Shown in pieces: positions 16,345-26,798 of a stretch of 64,000 bases of DNA (position 1 is the first letter of the stretch; the number at the start of each line of letters is the position of its first letter). Below the pieces are notes generated by a model. The model made no database searches and was not told the origin of the DNA. It saw nothing but the letters and a program-made list of their open reading frames with translations. The DNA comes from Pisolithus tinctorius (Eukaryota > Basidiomycota > Agaricomycetes > Boletales > Pisolithaceae), in assembly GCA_024663395.1 (NCBI GenBank), contig JANFAH010000009.1:1302001-1366000 (forward strand), read 5' to 3'. The position numbers and the translations under genes were made by a program.

Positions 16345-18417
16345 CTATGCAAGTACACGTTGTCTTGGTACTCCGAGGCCCTTTGGTGTCAATGAAAGAT
16401 TTTCCTTCTCATCCGCACTTGTGGAGGCCGAGCTCACGCTAGGTCGCCGAATAGGGGTTTTCGCTTGTGGGACAGTACCTGATACGGAAGCACGGCGCAG
16501 CCCTCCAGCGTTACTTGGGGTGCCAGGAACCGGAGTACGCGTGCTGGTGGATTTTCCCAGAGCTGATTGGGCTCTGGTGGGGGCAGATGGAGTAGCGGAT
16601 ATAGAGGGCCGCGGCGTTTTGGCACCATGTGGAGCTGGGGTCCCTGAAGGTTTGCTCGCTGTATTAGTGCCAGCATTCGTGCGAATGCTTTTGTTTAAGG
16701 CAGTGAGACTGGCTCGCGGCGCTCCAGAGGGCGTTCCGGCCAACTTTCGCTCAGAACCGTCCTTGGATACATCCGAAAGGGCTGAGGGTGGTCGTGGTGC
16801 CACTGTGGGGGTAGAAAATGCGGACGACTCGCGTCGACTAGAAACTTTCGGGGTTGGGGCAGGTGTAGTCCCGCCTGTACCACGTACCCCGAGGCGACGC
16901 TTCACCTAGATCGAAATTGTGAGCTGAGAACGGTGCTATGTAAACGCAAACCTACTAGCTCAAGCTCCTGCTGCTTTGAATCGAGCGCAATGTTAAGCCC
17001 ACCGATGTCGTCTTTATCTTGCTGGTGTTGCTTGGTTAATTGCAGAATCTTCACTTCCTTGTCTGCGCTTTCTTGCTGCAATTGATGGACTTGGCTGCGC
17101 AGACGCGCGACTTCATCCGTCAGTGAATTGACACGCTCCTTCGAGCTACCGAGCATTATGTCAGATTTAGCCTTTTCTTTGAGGGCGTCCTCAAATTGTT
17201 CTTGTGCCTGTTTCTCGCGGGCAAGCGCATCGTCCACCTCGCGTTTCTGGTTGTCACTGATGCGAGCTTGTTCACGTTGCAGTGAGGATAGCTGCTCCCG
17301 CAGCTCCTCAGCCTCGTTTGCACTCTGTAACACCTTTTCAGACAGTGAGGTGATTTGTGTGTCGCGCATCTTAATGTTTTCCTCCAAGCGCGTGACGTTC
17401 TCCTTCGTGAACTGCAGTTCATCATCTAAGTGTGAGATACGATCCTCCTGTTCTTGCAGAGCTTGTGTGAGACTATCAGCGTGGTCGCGCTCTTGGTTCA
17501 GTTGTTCGTTGAGCTGCGAACAAGTACATATCACAAATATGTTCCCCAAGGTAGCAGTACATAGAACGTACCTCGTCACGCTCCTTCTCCAAAGCTTGCC
17601 TGAGGTCTGAGGATTCTTGAAGTGCCATTTCGAGGGCATGCTTCTTGTTCTCGTTTTCGCTCCAATCCTCTTCCATGGCAGAGATCTTGCTTTCGAGGCC
17701 TGTGATCTCTTCCCTGAGCATTGCTATCTCCCCCTCCTGTTCCTCGGCACTGCGAACCCTCTCCTTCATTGCAGATTCATTATCCGAATGTAATCTCAGA
17801 TCCTCTTTCAACATGGCAATTTCATCCTCCCTACTCTTCATCGTCTCTCGGACGGTATCACGTTCGTTGCGAAGAGCGATCTCCTTGGCTTCTACGTCGC
17901 TCTTCTCCCGTTCCAGTTGCGATATCTGACGATGCAACTGGCGCAGGGCTTCGCCAGCTGCCTCGTCCATGACACTCCGTGAGAGGCTTTCCTGTCGACT
18001 GCTATCCACCTCCTCTTCCAGATGTCGGCACATCTTCTCCAGTTCCGCGACCTTCTTCTTCCACGAGCGGATAACGCTTTTCCGTTTCTCATTTTCTTTT
18101 TCAGCGTTTTCAAATCGAGTGGTGAGAGCTTGGACGAGCTCATCGCGTGCACCAAGATCGATCTCGTATTGGGTGCACAATTCCTGCTGAAATGCGAGTT
18201 GGGTCCTTAACGACCAGATGATATCCTCCTCGCGCGAAGCAGTACGCGTGTGGGTGCCCTGAAGAGGAAGTGGCGCGATCATGGTTTCGGGTGTGTAGTA
18301 GGTCGTTGCGTTAGTGCAGAAAGCGGGGTGCAGATCTTCTTCCGAGTCGTTATCGTGGTCGTTGTCCGGTCGTGACTTGAGAGCGCTGCAAATCTTGGAC
18401 CACATCATGTTGGTCAT
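16345..18417 (-). CDS. Long coiled-coil protein with basic Ser/Thr/Pro tail, function unknown
   Basis: Three exons, about 655 residues. Exon 1 (18,417 to about 17,575) begins MTNMMWSKICSALK, has an acidic patch, then the well-ordered EEDIIWSLRTQLAFQQ segment and continuous heptads rich in Glu, Lys, Arg and Gln. A 58-nt intron rejoins at LNEQLNQERDHADSLTQ and the coiled coil runs to about 16,960. The last exon begins KRRLGVRGTGG and is a low-complexity tail of Ser, Thr, Pro, Ala and basic residues with many TP and SP sites (TPVPGTPS, KTPIRRPS), ending RQRVLA. The layout (long coiled coil, basic phosphorylatable tail) resembles spindle-pole or microtubule-associated proteins, but I recognise no named family. 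It shares a 258-bp divergent promoter region with the first HUT1 copy. Confidence 0.8.
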
Positions 18418-18532
18418 CTAGGAACTTGCTGAATGGACTGTTTGACGTTGAGACGGGTCCGTTCGCGAAGACGACGTGGTGGTGAGGGAAGACCTAATGA
18501 GTGGGGTCCACTTGCTGGCTAGAGCAGTACGG

Positions 18533-18570
18533 TCACGTGCAATATGAACATCGACGCGCTCGGTCACGTG
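18533..18570. promoter_or_regulatory. Two CACGTG E-boxes in a divergent promoter
   Basis: TCACGTG occurs at 18,533-18,539 and again at 18,564-18,570, exactly 31 nt apart, each preceded by CGG. CACGTG is the site of Cbf1-type and other bHLH factors. They lie between the coiled-coil gene and HUT1 copy 1; copy 2 has no such pair. Confidence 0.45.
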
Positions 18571-18597
18571 GCAGCTCGACCTAACCATAACCAGGGG

Positions 18598-18605
18598 TTA
18601 GGGTT
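18598..18605 (+). promoter_or_regulatory. Telobox-like TTAGGGTT upstream of HUT1 copy 1
   Basis: TTAGGGTT ends about 70 bp before the start codon. The same octamer occurs at a similar distance before the second HUT1 copy. Telomere-repeat-type sites bind Tbf1/Myb-type regulators at fungal promoters. Confidence 0.4.
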
Positions 18606-18675
18606 TTGCTAGTGACACGTTAGACTTTGCCCGAAGAGTGGTAGTCAGTGCTTGCTTCCTCTTCCTTGAGTGGCC

Positions 18676-20130
18676 ATGTCTATCATAAGGTATGATTGAT
18701 GTGCATCAGGGAGTTCTGATCTGACTGTCTATAACAGGTTGGGCTTGTGCGTCTCAGGCGTCTATGCTATGTTTCTGGTGAGTTTTCCGTGATTGCTATG
18801 TAGGTGTTGGCAGGGTACTTACATCCAATGTGACCAGCTTTGGGCTATCGCACAGGAACGGCGTAAGTTTTCACCCGTTGCTGTGCTTTAATTCGGTCTG
18901 TAATGTGACTCTGCATCCCGCCAGTGTCGGTACCATTCCAGTCTGTCGATGGGCAATCTGCACACAAGTTCAAGTCGGCCCTTTTCATTGGAACATGTCA
19001 AAGTTTCCTTAGCTCGTTATCTGCATTGACTTACATTTGGATACGTCGGAAGAGCGGCTCCTCTCTCCCTGTACTGCTCGGACTCGACCGAGGCGCGGAG
19101 AGGGCCAACGGGACCTCGAATGGGAAGGTGGTCACTAATGGGCGTACACAGAAATCCCATAACCCTCCATCGAGCTCGAGTTCTCATGGAAGTCGTTTGC
19201 TATCAGGATATCTGCAATGCTCCGTGTTTATCACACTCGCCGCCCCCTTCGGCTTTGCTGCATTGTCGTATATCACGTATCCTACCATGGTTCTGGGCAA
19301 GTCCTGCAAGCTCGTTCCCGTCATGCTGATGAATGTCCTGCTCTATCGTCGCCGATTTGCGCCACACAAATACCTTGTCGTCATGATGGTTACAGCCGGG
19401 ATCAGTGTATTCATGTTCTTTGGGAACGAGAAACCGTCGAAGGGTTCTAATGGTACGCAACCATACTCGCCGTACGGTCAATTATTAGGCATCGCATATC
19501 TTCTGGTCAATCTTATCCTCGACGGGGCGGTCAATTCGACTCAGGACGAAATATTCTCTCGGTATAAAGTATCTGGACAGCAAATGATGTTTTGGATCAA
19601 CGCATTCTGCACAGCGTTGAGTGTAACACTTGGAACACTCCCGTTGCCATACATACCCGTGCTACATCCGACTTCGGGTGTGCAGTCCGAATTTGCGAGC
19701 GCCGTGACGTTTGTGAAAGAGCATCCGTCGATCGTGGTTCCACTGGTGCAATTCTCGCTGACGGGTGCCCTGGGACAGTTATTTATATTCGAGACCCTGC
19801 AACATTTCGGGTCCTTGACGCTCGTGTTCGTCTTTTAGATCTTGCTTTCTGTCTCGCATAGTACTGACACGCCATAGCACCATAACATTAACACGAAAGA
19901 TGTTCACGATGATGCTGTCGGTGGTGATATACAACCACAAGCTCACGTTCGGCCAATGGCTCGGTGCAGGCGTCGTATTCGCAGGTATATCAGTGGAAGC
20001 GTGGGTCAAACGAAAAGGTTTTCATCCAATCCTTCTATCGCCTGTGTGCACTGACTCTGGCTGATTGGCAGACATCCATGCGAAACGCGTACTCCAAGAA
20101 AAAGAAAAAGCGAAGATAAAGTCGCTCTAG
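18676..20130 (+). CDS. HUT1: UDP-galactose/nucleotide-sugar transporter homologue HUT1, tandem copy 1
   Basis: Multi-span ER membrane transporter of the SLC35B1/UAA family (Hut1), linked to UDP-galactose or ATP/ADP exchange and ER protein folding. Tiny first exon ATGTCTATCATAAG, then [21 protein letters not shown] and [10 protein letters not shown]; the main exon spans 18,924 to about 19,827. Conserved blocks: [91 protein letters not shown]. The next intron has a GTTCGT donor and rejoins at [16 protein letters not shown]. It ends AWVKRK then [17 protein letters not shown], a basic KxK-type ER retention tail. About 390 residues, reading frame intact. A TAG at 19,836 falls inside the intron. 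Confidence 0.92.
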
Positions 20131-20255
20131 GACATGTCTATTTATTGTCGTGGTCCATACCAGCATTTCATAGAATATCATACCGCACGGACTTCATCCA
20201 AGTGTTACAGCTGCTGTCAGGATATTAGACATAGACTGTCACTCGGCAGCTAGGG

Positions 20256-20263
20256 TTAGGGTT
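20256..20263 (+). promoter_or_regulatory. Telobox-like TTAGGGTT upstream of HUT1 copy 2
   Basis: Part of TAGGGTTAGGGTTA (20,251-20,264), about 77 bp before the start codon at 20,341. It is too short to be a telomere relic, and its position matches the motif before copy 1. Confidence 0.4.
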
Positions 20264-20340
20264 ACTGTAATTACTCCCACTGTCAGCCTGGGGCTCAACA
20301 CGGTTTGGCATCTACTCATCCACTCGTTTAAACGTGTGCC

Positions 20341-21798
20341 ATGTCTATCCTAAGGTTCGAATTTTGCGTATTAAAGACGAGCTATTCACCTCGACATTTT
20401 TACCAGGCTGGGTCTGTGCGTATCTGGCGTATACGCCATGTTTCTTGTGAGTCTTGTCGGACGCACGCTTACTTCCCTGCTAATTTCCGTCAGCTTTGGG
20501 CTGTTGCACAGGAACGTCGTAGGTCACGACCGTAGCTGAGGGTCATTTTCTTTGTGGTATAACGCTGTATTTCCAGTGTCAGTCCCGTTCCAGTCCATCG
20601 ACGGACAGTCTGCAGATAGGTTCAAATCAGCACTATTCATTGGAATATGCCAAAGTTGTCTCGGCTCGTTGGCTGCATTAATTTATATCTATATGCGTGG
20701 GGAGCGCGGCTCTTCCCCCTGTTCGCTCCTTGGACTCGATGTTGTTACAACAAACGCACTCTCGAAGGAGAAAACCGATGGATCCCGGAGTACGAAAGTG
20801 TCCTCTAATGAGCGCGCGCGAAAAGCCGACACTGCAACGTCTGGCTGGAGATCTCCTCGTAGCCGGTTGTTACTGGGTTATCTACAATGCTCGCTGTTCA
20901 TTTCAATCGCTGCCCCCTTCGGCTTCGCCTCTCTGTCTCACATAACTTATCCGACCATGGTTTTGGCGAAATCCTGCAAACTCGTTCCTGTCATGATCAT
21001 GAATATCATCTTGTACCGTCGCCGTTTTGCCCCTCACAAATACCTCGTCGTTGCAATGGTGACAACCGGAATTACGATGTTCATGTTCTCTGGAAAGGAA
21101 AGACCTTCCAAGGGATCCAATGAATCGTCTTCGCAATCACCATACGCACAATTGATAGGTATCACATACGTCCTCGTCGATATCTTCCTTGATGGTGCTG
21201 TCAACTCGACTCAGGATGAAATATTCTTGCGATACAAGGTTACTGGGCAACAGATGATGTTCTGGATGAATATCTTCAGTACCCTGCTTACTTTGATACT
21301 AGGAACGCTACCTCTCCCGTATATTCCTGTTCTGCATCCATCGACTGACGCACGGTCCGAACTTGCAAGCGCCCTGGCATTCGTGAGAGAGCACCCATCG
21401 ATCGTGGTGCCGTTGCTACAGTTCTCTCTCACGAGTGCACTGGGACAGCTGTTCATATTCGAGACTTTGCAACACTTTGGGTCGCTGACACTTGTGTTCG
21501 TACTTCTGATCACCGCGTTTTTTTTATAGGGGATGCTAATGATATCTTAGCACGATCACGTTGACGCGCAAGATGTTTACAATGATACTATCTGTGCTTG
21601 TGTACAGCCACTGGCTCACAGCTGGTCAATGGGTTGGAGCGACTATCGTGTTCGCAGGCATATCTGTAGAGGCTTGGGTCAAACGAAAAGGTATTGTTTA
21701 TTCCGACGCTTGCGTGATCCATTACTGAAGAGGCTGCAGATGTGCATGCGAAACGAGTCATCGAAGAGAAGGAGAAGGCGAAGATAAAAACACTCTAG
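20341..21798 (+). CDS. HUT1: UDP-galactose/nucleotide-sugar transporter homologue HUT1, tandem copy 2
   Basis: Second member of a head-to-tail pair, 210 bp after copy 1, with the same exon plan: ATGTCTATCCTAAG first exon (GTTCGA donor), [31 protein letters not shown], a long exon to about 21,499, another GTTCGT-donor intron, then [18 protein letters not shown] and a final exon ending [11 protein letters not shown]. Transmembrane blocks and the [26 protein letters not shown] and [18 protein letters not shown] regions are conserved with copy 1. The copies differ mainly in the Ser/Lys-rich cytoplasmic loop at about residues 70-110 (copy 2 is longer, with [14 protein letters not shown]). Both frames are open, so both are probably functional. 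Same ER role inferred. Confidence 0.92.
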
Positions 21799-22081
21799 GT
21801 TTTTGTGCAATATCCCATTAGACCTATCACTAGATGGCGATACCCGCGGGACCTCCAAGGACTGATCGCGCAGCTGTAGTCTGTTCAAGTATGGTTTTAT
21901 TAGTCACCCGGGGCAACAAACTTGAATTGGCCTGGCATATGATGATAGGCTGTACATAGTAACGGTGTAGATCCATTGCGTTAGTAAGTAGGTACCGCGG
22001 TATTCATACCATGGAGTCTAGGCACTAAACGCTAAGTACTACCGATGTGGTACTGCCGTACAAATGAAAGGAGTGACTCAT

Positions 22082-22711
22082 TTAGGTATCGGTGTCGAAG
22101 TCTTTAAACGACAGGCTTATCCCAAGCCTTTCGCTCAACGAAGACAAACGTCCCTTTAATTTTACGACATCCTCGCGGGTAGGTCTTACTTGCTGAATTC
22201 CTCCATTCGCATTCATGTGAGACAACATGTCTTCCAACATTTCCATTTCTCGTTTCTGTGACAGCGCTTCAGTTTGTGCAAGACCTGGATCGTCATCTTG
22301 AAGATGCTCGCGTGCGTGTTGTTCGGCTTCCATGTCTGGTGGCACAATATCGGTAAAACGTACGTGGGAAAGGGAGGCTGCGATGTCGCGAGCCTCCTCG
22401 ATCTCCGCTGGGATAGTGTTTGTGGATGACAGGAAGGAGACTAGAGCGGAGGCAATCCCTCGTAGAGCACCCAGTTCGCGACCGATCGGGGCACCTACGT
22501 CGGCGAAGCCGACATCGAAGCCCTGTTGTAAAGCAGCTTCTTTACCGGCGATGATGCCTTCTCTATAGCCGGACTGTGAGGGGGGCTGAGGTGAGCGAAA
22601 TGACATGGTACACGGCCGATTACTACACACGTTGGTGAATTGGGTGGATATGCTTTGCCAATCAGCCTGTTGGGCGTAGTGGGGATCTTCGTCCCAGGGG
22701 TCGTCCGACAT
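22082..22711 (-). CDS. YAE1: Yae1-type protein (deca-GX3 domain)
   Basis: Yae1 with Lto1 acts as adaptor that recruits the cytosolic iron-sulfur assembly machinery to the ribosome-recycling protein Rli1/ABCE1. Start MSDDPWDEDPHYAQQ (ATG at 22,711). The core GYREGIIAGKEAALQQGFD, GFADVGAPIGRELGALRG shows the family's regular Gly-x3 spacing. The open frame is unbroken over 209 codons, but 22,574-22,630 is a likely 57-nt GT-AG intron in a multiple of three: removing it joins QFTN to SGYREG, matching the family, and gives about 190 residues. The C-terminal helix ends LGISLSFKDFDTDT. Divergent from the P450 reductase gene with 308 bp between starts. Confidence 0.88.
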   Translation of the reverse strand: MSDDPWDEDPHYAQQADWQSISTQFTNVCSNRPCTMSFRSPQPPSQSGYREGIIAGKEAALQQGFDVGFADVGAPIGRELGALRGIASALVSFLSSTNTIPAEIEEARDIAASLSHVRFTDIVPPDMEAEQHAREHLQDDDPGLAQTEALSQKREMEMLEDMLSHMNANGGIQQVRPTREDVVKLKGRLSSLSERLGISLSFKDFDTDT

Positions 22712-23019
22712 CGACTGGTTGTCTCAGCGCCACGGCTGTGACTAACGGTGAATGACCAACTAGCAAGCTGTGTGCTTGCAACCCGATGCGCTGGCTTCGG
22801 ATCGCTTACGTGCATCAAATGTTGAGACAACTTGTACTGGTACAGTAGTCACTTTTGGGACTGTTTAAAACCGCTGTCTAACAGGCCAACACCGTGTGAA
22901 CTCCCCCTTCCCCTGGGCTTCTAATTCGGCAGTGCCACCTCATCGCTTTTTCTCTTGTCTCTCTCCCGTTCGTCGGTTTACTCGGTCTCACCTCTCTCCC
23001 TCCCTTCCTCAGCGCGACC
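22712..23019. promoter_or_regulatory. Divergent promoter region between YAE1 and the P450 reductase gene
   Basis: 308 bp between opposite start codons. Strong CT-rich tracts occupy about 22,905-23,010, directly before the reductase ATG, a usual feature of highly expressed fungal promoters. No specific site is claimed. Confidence 0.5.
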
Positions 23020-25381
23020 ATGCCCGTAGCGACCTCCCAGGACATCGCTATCGTCACGGTGGGCGTAGTTCTCGCCGCTGCCTATCTCTTCCGTGATCAG
23101 ATTTTCCGCTCTTCTTCACCCAAAGTAGTTGTACCTGCACCATCAAAGTTAGCAAACGGTCATGGGAACCCACGAAATTTTGTCTCGAAGATGAAAGAGG
23201 GGGTAGGTCGTCTTTCATTCGTCGAACGTCACACCGTTCTCACCCTCATCACACAGAAAAAACGCATTGTTATCTTCTATGGCTCTCAGACAGGCACAGC
23301 CGAGGAGTATGCAATCCGTATCGCGAAGGAGGCAAAGACCAAGTTTGGTCTTACCTCTCTCGTCTGTGATCCAGAAGAATATGACTTTGAGAACCTGGAC
23401 CAGGTCCCTGAGGACTGTTGTGTTTTCTTCGTCATGGCCACCTACGGAGAAGGTGAACCCACCGACAACGCCGTTCAACTCATGCAAAATCTCGAAGACG
23501 AATCATTCGAGTTCAGTAATGGCTCCCACAGACTAGATGGCCTGAAATACGTAGTTTTCGCTCTCGGCAACAAGACTTACGAACACTATAACGCTATCGG
23601 ACGCAAGGTAGACACTTTACTTACCGACATGGGTGCAACGAAAATCGGTGAACGCGGCGAGGGCGACGACGACAAGAGCATGGAGGAAGACTACTTGGAG
23701 TGGAAAGACGGGATGTGGAAAGCCTTCTCAGAGGCAATGGGCGTAGAGGAAGGTCAAGGTGGTGACACGCCTGACTTTGCAGTCACCGAACTCGATTCAC
23801 ATCCTCCCGAGAAAGTGTATCTCGGTACGTATTCGGTTTACACGAAACCTCTTTCCCCAGCACTCATCACAATTTTCAGGCGAACTCTCCGCCCGTGCGC
23901 TTACTAGAACCAAGGGTATTTACGATGGAAAGAACCCATATCCTTCTGCCGTCAAGCACTCCCGTGAACTCTTCCAGGCTGGTGCTGAGCGCAACTGCGT
24001 TCACGCTGAGCTTGACATCGAAGGCTCTGGAATCACATATCAACACGGTGACCACGTGGGTGTCTGGCCTTCAAACCCCGATGTGGAGGTCGACCGCATG
24101 CTCTACGTCCTCGGACTTTACGGTAAAAAGGATGCAGTCATCAACATCGACTCTCTCGACCCTGCCCTCGCCAAAGTCCCGTTCCCTGTCCCTACAACAT
24201 ACGCCACTGTCCTTCGTCACTACATCGACATTTGTGCGGTCGCTGGTCGCCAGATGCTCGGTGTACTGTCCAAGTTCGCACCTCACCCGAAGGCAGAGGC
24301 GTTCCTTAAGAGTTTGAACAGCGACAAGGAGGAATACTCTAACATCGTCACCAATGGATGCTTCAAACTGGGTGAGGTACTGCAGCTCGCTGCGGGCGAT
24401 GACATCAAGCTCTGCCCTACGCCTGACAATACCACTGCTTGGGCCATACCCTTCGACATTATCGTGTCATCCATTCCGCGCCTCCAGCCCCGGTTCTACT
24501 CGATTTCCTCCAGTCCTAAGCTATACCCGAATGCAATCCACTTGACCGCTGTCGTTCTCAAGTACGATTCCATCCCCAACCGACTTGTGGAATCGCGATT
24601 CGTTTACGGTGTTGCTACGAACTTCTTGTTAAATGTTAAATACGCGGCAAACGGAGAGACGGCGCCTTTCATCGCCGAGCCAGTAATTTCAGAACCTGCT
24701 CATGTATCTCTCCCGAAATACGCGATCGAAGGTCCCCGTGGTGCGCACATAGAGGATAATATCTACAAGATTCCCATCCACGTGCGCCGCTCGACTTTCC
24801 GTTTGCCTGCTAACCCCAAGATTCCTGTAATCATGGTCGGACCTGGTACTGTAAGTAAGCCGTGCTTCTCACGACGTGCCTGAGTTGACGTTGCTGTGCA
24901 GGGTGTTGCTCCTTTCCGCGGGTTTGTGCAAGAACGAGTTGCCCTGGCAAAACGGTCTATTGAGAAAAATGGACCTGACGCGCTCGCTGACTGGGGTTCG
25001 ATCACTCTCTTCTACGGATGCCGTAAATCGAACGAAGACTTCTTATACAAGGAAGAGTGGCCGCAATATGCGGAGGAACTCAAGGGCAAGTTCAAGATGC
25101 ACTGTGCTTTCTCTCGTGAACCACCGTACAAACCCGATGGCAGCAAGATTTACGTTCAGGATCTGATATGGGAGGAACGAGAGACCATCGCGAAGGCGAT
25201 ATTGGAGGGCAAGGCATACGTGTATATCTGTGGAGATGCCAAGGCGATGAGCAGGGCTGTGGAGGATACCTTGGCAAGGATACTCGGTGAGGCAAAGGGT
25301 GGGAACGCTGAGGTGGAAGGTGCAGCAGAGATGAAGATACTCAAAGAACGGTCACGGCTGCTATTGGATGTATGGAGTTGA
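23020..25381 (+). CDS. CPR1: NADPH-cytochrome P450 reductase
   Basis: ER-anchored diflavin reductase that passes electrons from NADPH through FAD and FMN to P450s (for example in sterol synthesis). N-terminal anchor IAIVTVGVVLAAAYLF; FMN-domain motif FYGSQTGTAEEYA and TYGEGEPTDNA; FAD motif RFYSISSSP; NADPH-site PVIMVGPGTGVAPFRGF, LFYGCRKSNEDF and YICGDAKAM; C-terminus LLLDVWS. Introns: 23,203-23,256 (54 nt, frame-preserving and stop-free; splicing gives KEGKKRIVIFYGSQ), 23,825-23,879 and 24,851-24,901 (rejoining GTGVAPF). About 730 residues, the usual length. The linker FAD region has GVATNFL in place of the more common GVATxWL, which is normal variation. Confidence 0.96.
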
Positions 25382-26299
25382 GCGCCTTCGCGTTTGCTGG
25401 ACTGGTCGAGCTATCGCATCCATCTTCTGATTCTTCCTTTTCATGACGATTTTTTAGATGACATCATGTCCCCTGCTCATCCCAATGAATGCTTATCGTT
25501 TTGTTAATCGCAACATGCCTATATCTATGCATTTATTCATAATGGGCCCGACGATTGCAGCGTGCGCGCGCGTAGTCATCACCGAGTGTATGTATTGGGT
25601 TCCTTCAGTAATTATATTTCGCTGGCCACTGTCGACCGGTGTAGGCTTGACCACTGACGAGGTATGTATTTGCACCTGTTTATATCTCAGCTATTCTGTA
25701 ATCTACGGACATGCAGGTGGAATGGGTCTTTTTTACCATCCCATGTCCGTGTGTTCTTTTACATTTGTGTACATTCTTGGGCTCCATTGCTACGGCGTTC
25801 CAATCGAGAGCCAGAGTAGCCAGGAATCTCGGATATGTCAACGAAGACGTGGCTGAGTGGAACTACGGGGCAGTGTTGCCCCTGGGAGTAGAATAATCGA
25901 AACTGTCCGTGGGGACCTTGCTTGTCGTTATCAGGGGAAACTGTTGGGGATATTGATGAAGGTCTACAGAGATAGGGTGTGTACACATGGCAGGAGCATC
26001 CGTTTGTTCCTGTGTTCGCTCCACAAGCCTACCTTGCTCTGCAAGCAGGGTGCTGATTCCTTCTTTTTCTTACAAAACATAATCTTACGAAGAAAGAAAG
26101 TACCATTCCACCTTCGTTGCATGCCCATGCGTTCTTATATGTTTCATGTATATCCTTTCTTGGACCCCATTCCAATTTCACGACGTTTATCAACGGCCAG
26201 ACTAGCCGGAAACCCGAAAAACTACTACGATAGCGGGTACTCAGGAGAATCTGCACGAGTCGTGTCAATTGCACGGTTCTCATCTACCCACAGACCAAG
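25382..26299. other. Intergenic region, no gene recognised
   Basis: About 900 bp after the reductase stop. AT-rich 3' UTR-like sequence and short non-conserved ORFs. I see no domain, RNA gene or repeat. Confidence 0.5.
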
Positions 26300-26798
26300 A
26301 TGTCGGCGGTTGCGACACCTACGAGTCAACCGATCGTGGATTTTCAGTTATACCTCGAGTCGCCTCGTTCCCCTGTGAGCTTCACAGTGAGTGTACGATT
26401 CGTAAAACCCTTATCGGCAGAGACAGAGAAAAAACGGCTGTACTTTTCCAGGATCAGAGACTGAATACGGATGCGGTGTTACACTTCATCGACGCCACCT
26501 CGAAGGCAGTGCACGCCAAGTGTGCTGCCGCAGTTGAAGCTGTGGATGCTACAGGAAAGGAAGTATGGCAGGTTTCGGTACCAGCGGGTACCTTTTCCCG
26601 GTGAACGCTAGGATATGCGACGCGAAACCAAAATGGTGGGCTTTCCCCTCCGCAGCCTTTACTGACGCTGCACTTGGGAATGATACTAGGGAACCGACGT
26701 CATTCATGCCACTGGGATTTTGGGAATTGATACATGGGAGCCTTGTGACCGCGGAGTCTGCTGATACAGCAATCAGAAAGCAGGGTATCGCCTTATGA
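26300..26798 (+). CDS. Small unrecognised gene (copy 1 of duplicated segment)
   Basis: Putative start MSAVATPTSQPIVDFQLYLE at 26,300. A donor GTGAGT at about 26,388 and an acceptor before GATCAGAGACTG (about 26,451) join to DQRLNTDAVLHFIDATSKAVHAK and CAAAVEAVDATGKE. A second frame change, presumably another short intron near 26,565-26,610, leads to AKPKWWAFPSAAFTD, FMPLGFWELIHGSLVTAES and ends AIRKQGIAL. About 130-150 residues; no signal peptide or transmembrane helix is seen. I do not recognise the family. The codon pattern and a decayed paralogue at 43,000 support a real coding origin. Exact splice sites in the middle are uncertain, and it may itself be slightly damaged. Confidence 0.5.

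Noticed and set aside
19830..19840. TAG that seems to end HUT1 copy 1 early
   Set aside because: It lies inside an intron; copy 2 has the equivalent intron and both rejoin at TITLTRKM.
20251..20264. TAGGGTTAGGGTTA as an interstitial telomere
   Set aside because: Only about two repeat units, at a promoter position matched by the other HUT1 copy; a regulatory motif is the simpler reading.
25458..25856. 132-codon plus-strand ORF after the reductase gene
   Set aside because: Low-complexity hydrophobic translation without homology I can recognise; likely 3' UTR.
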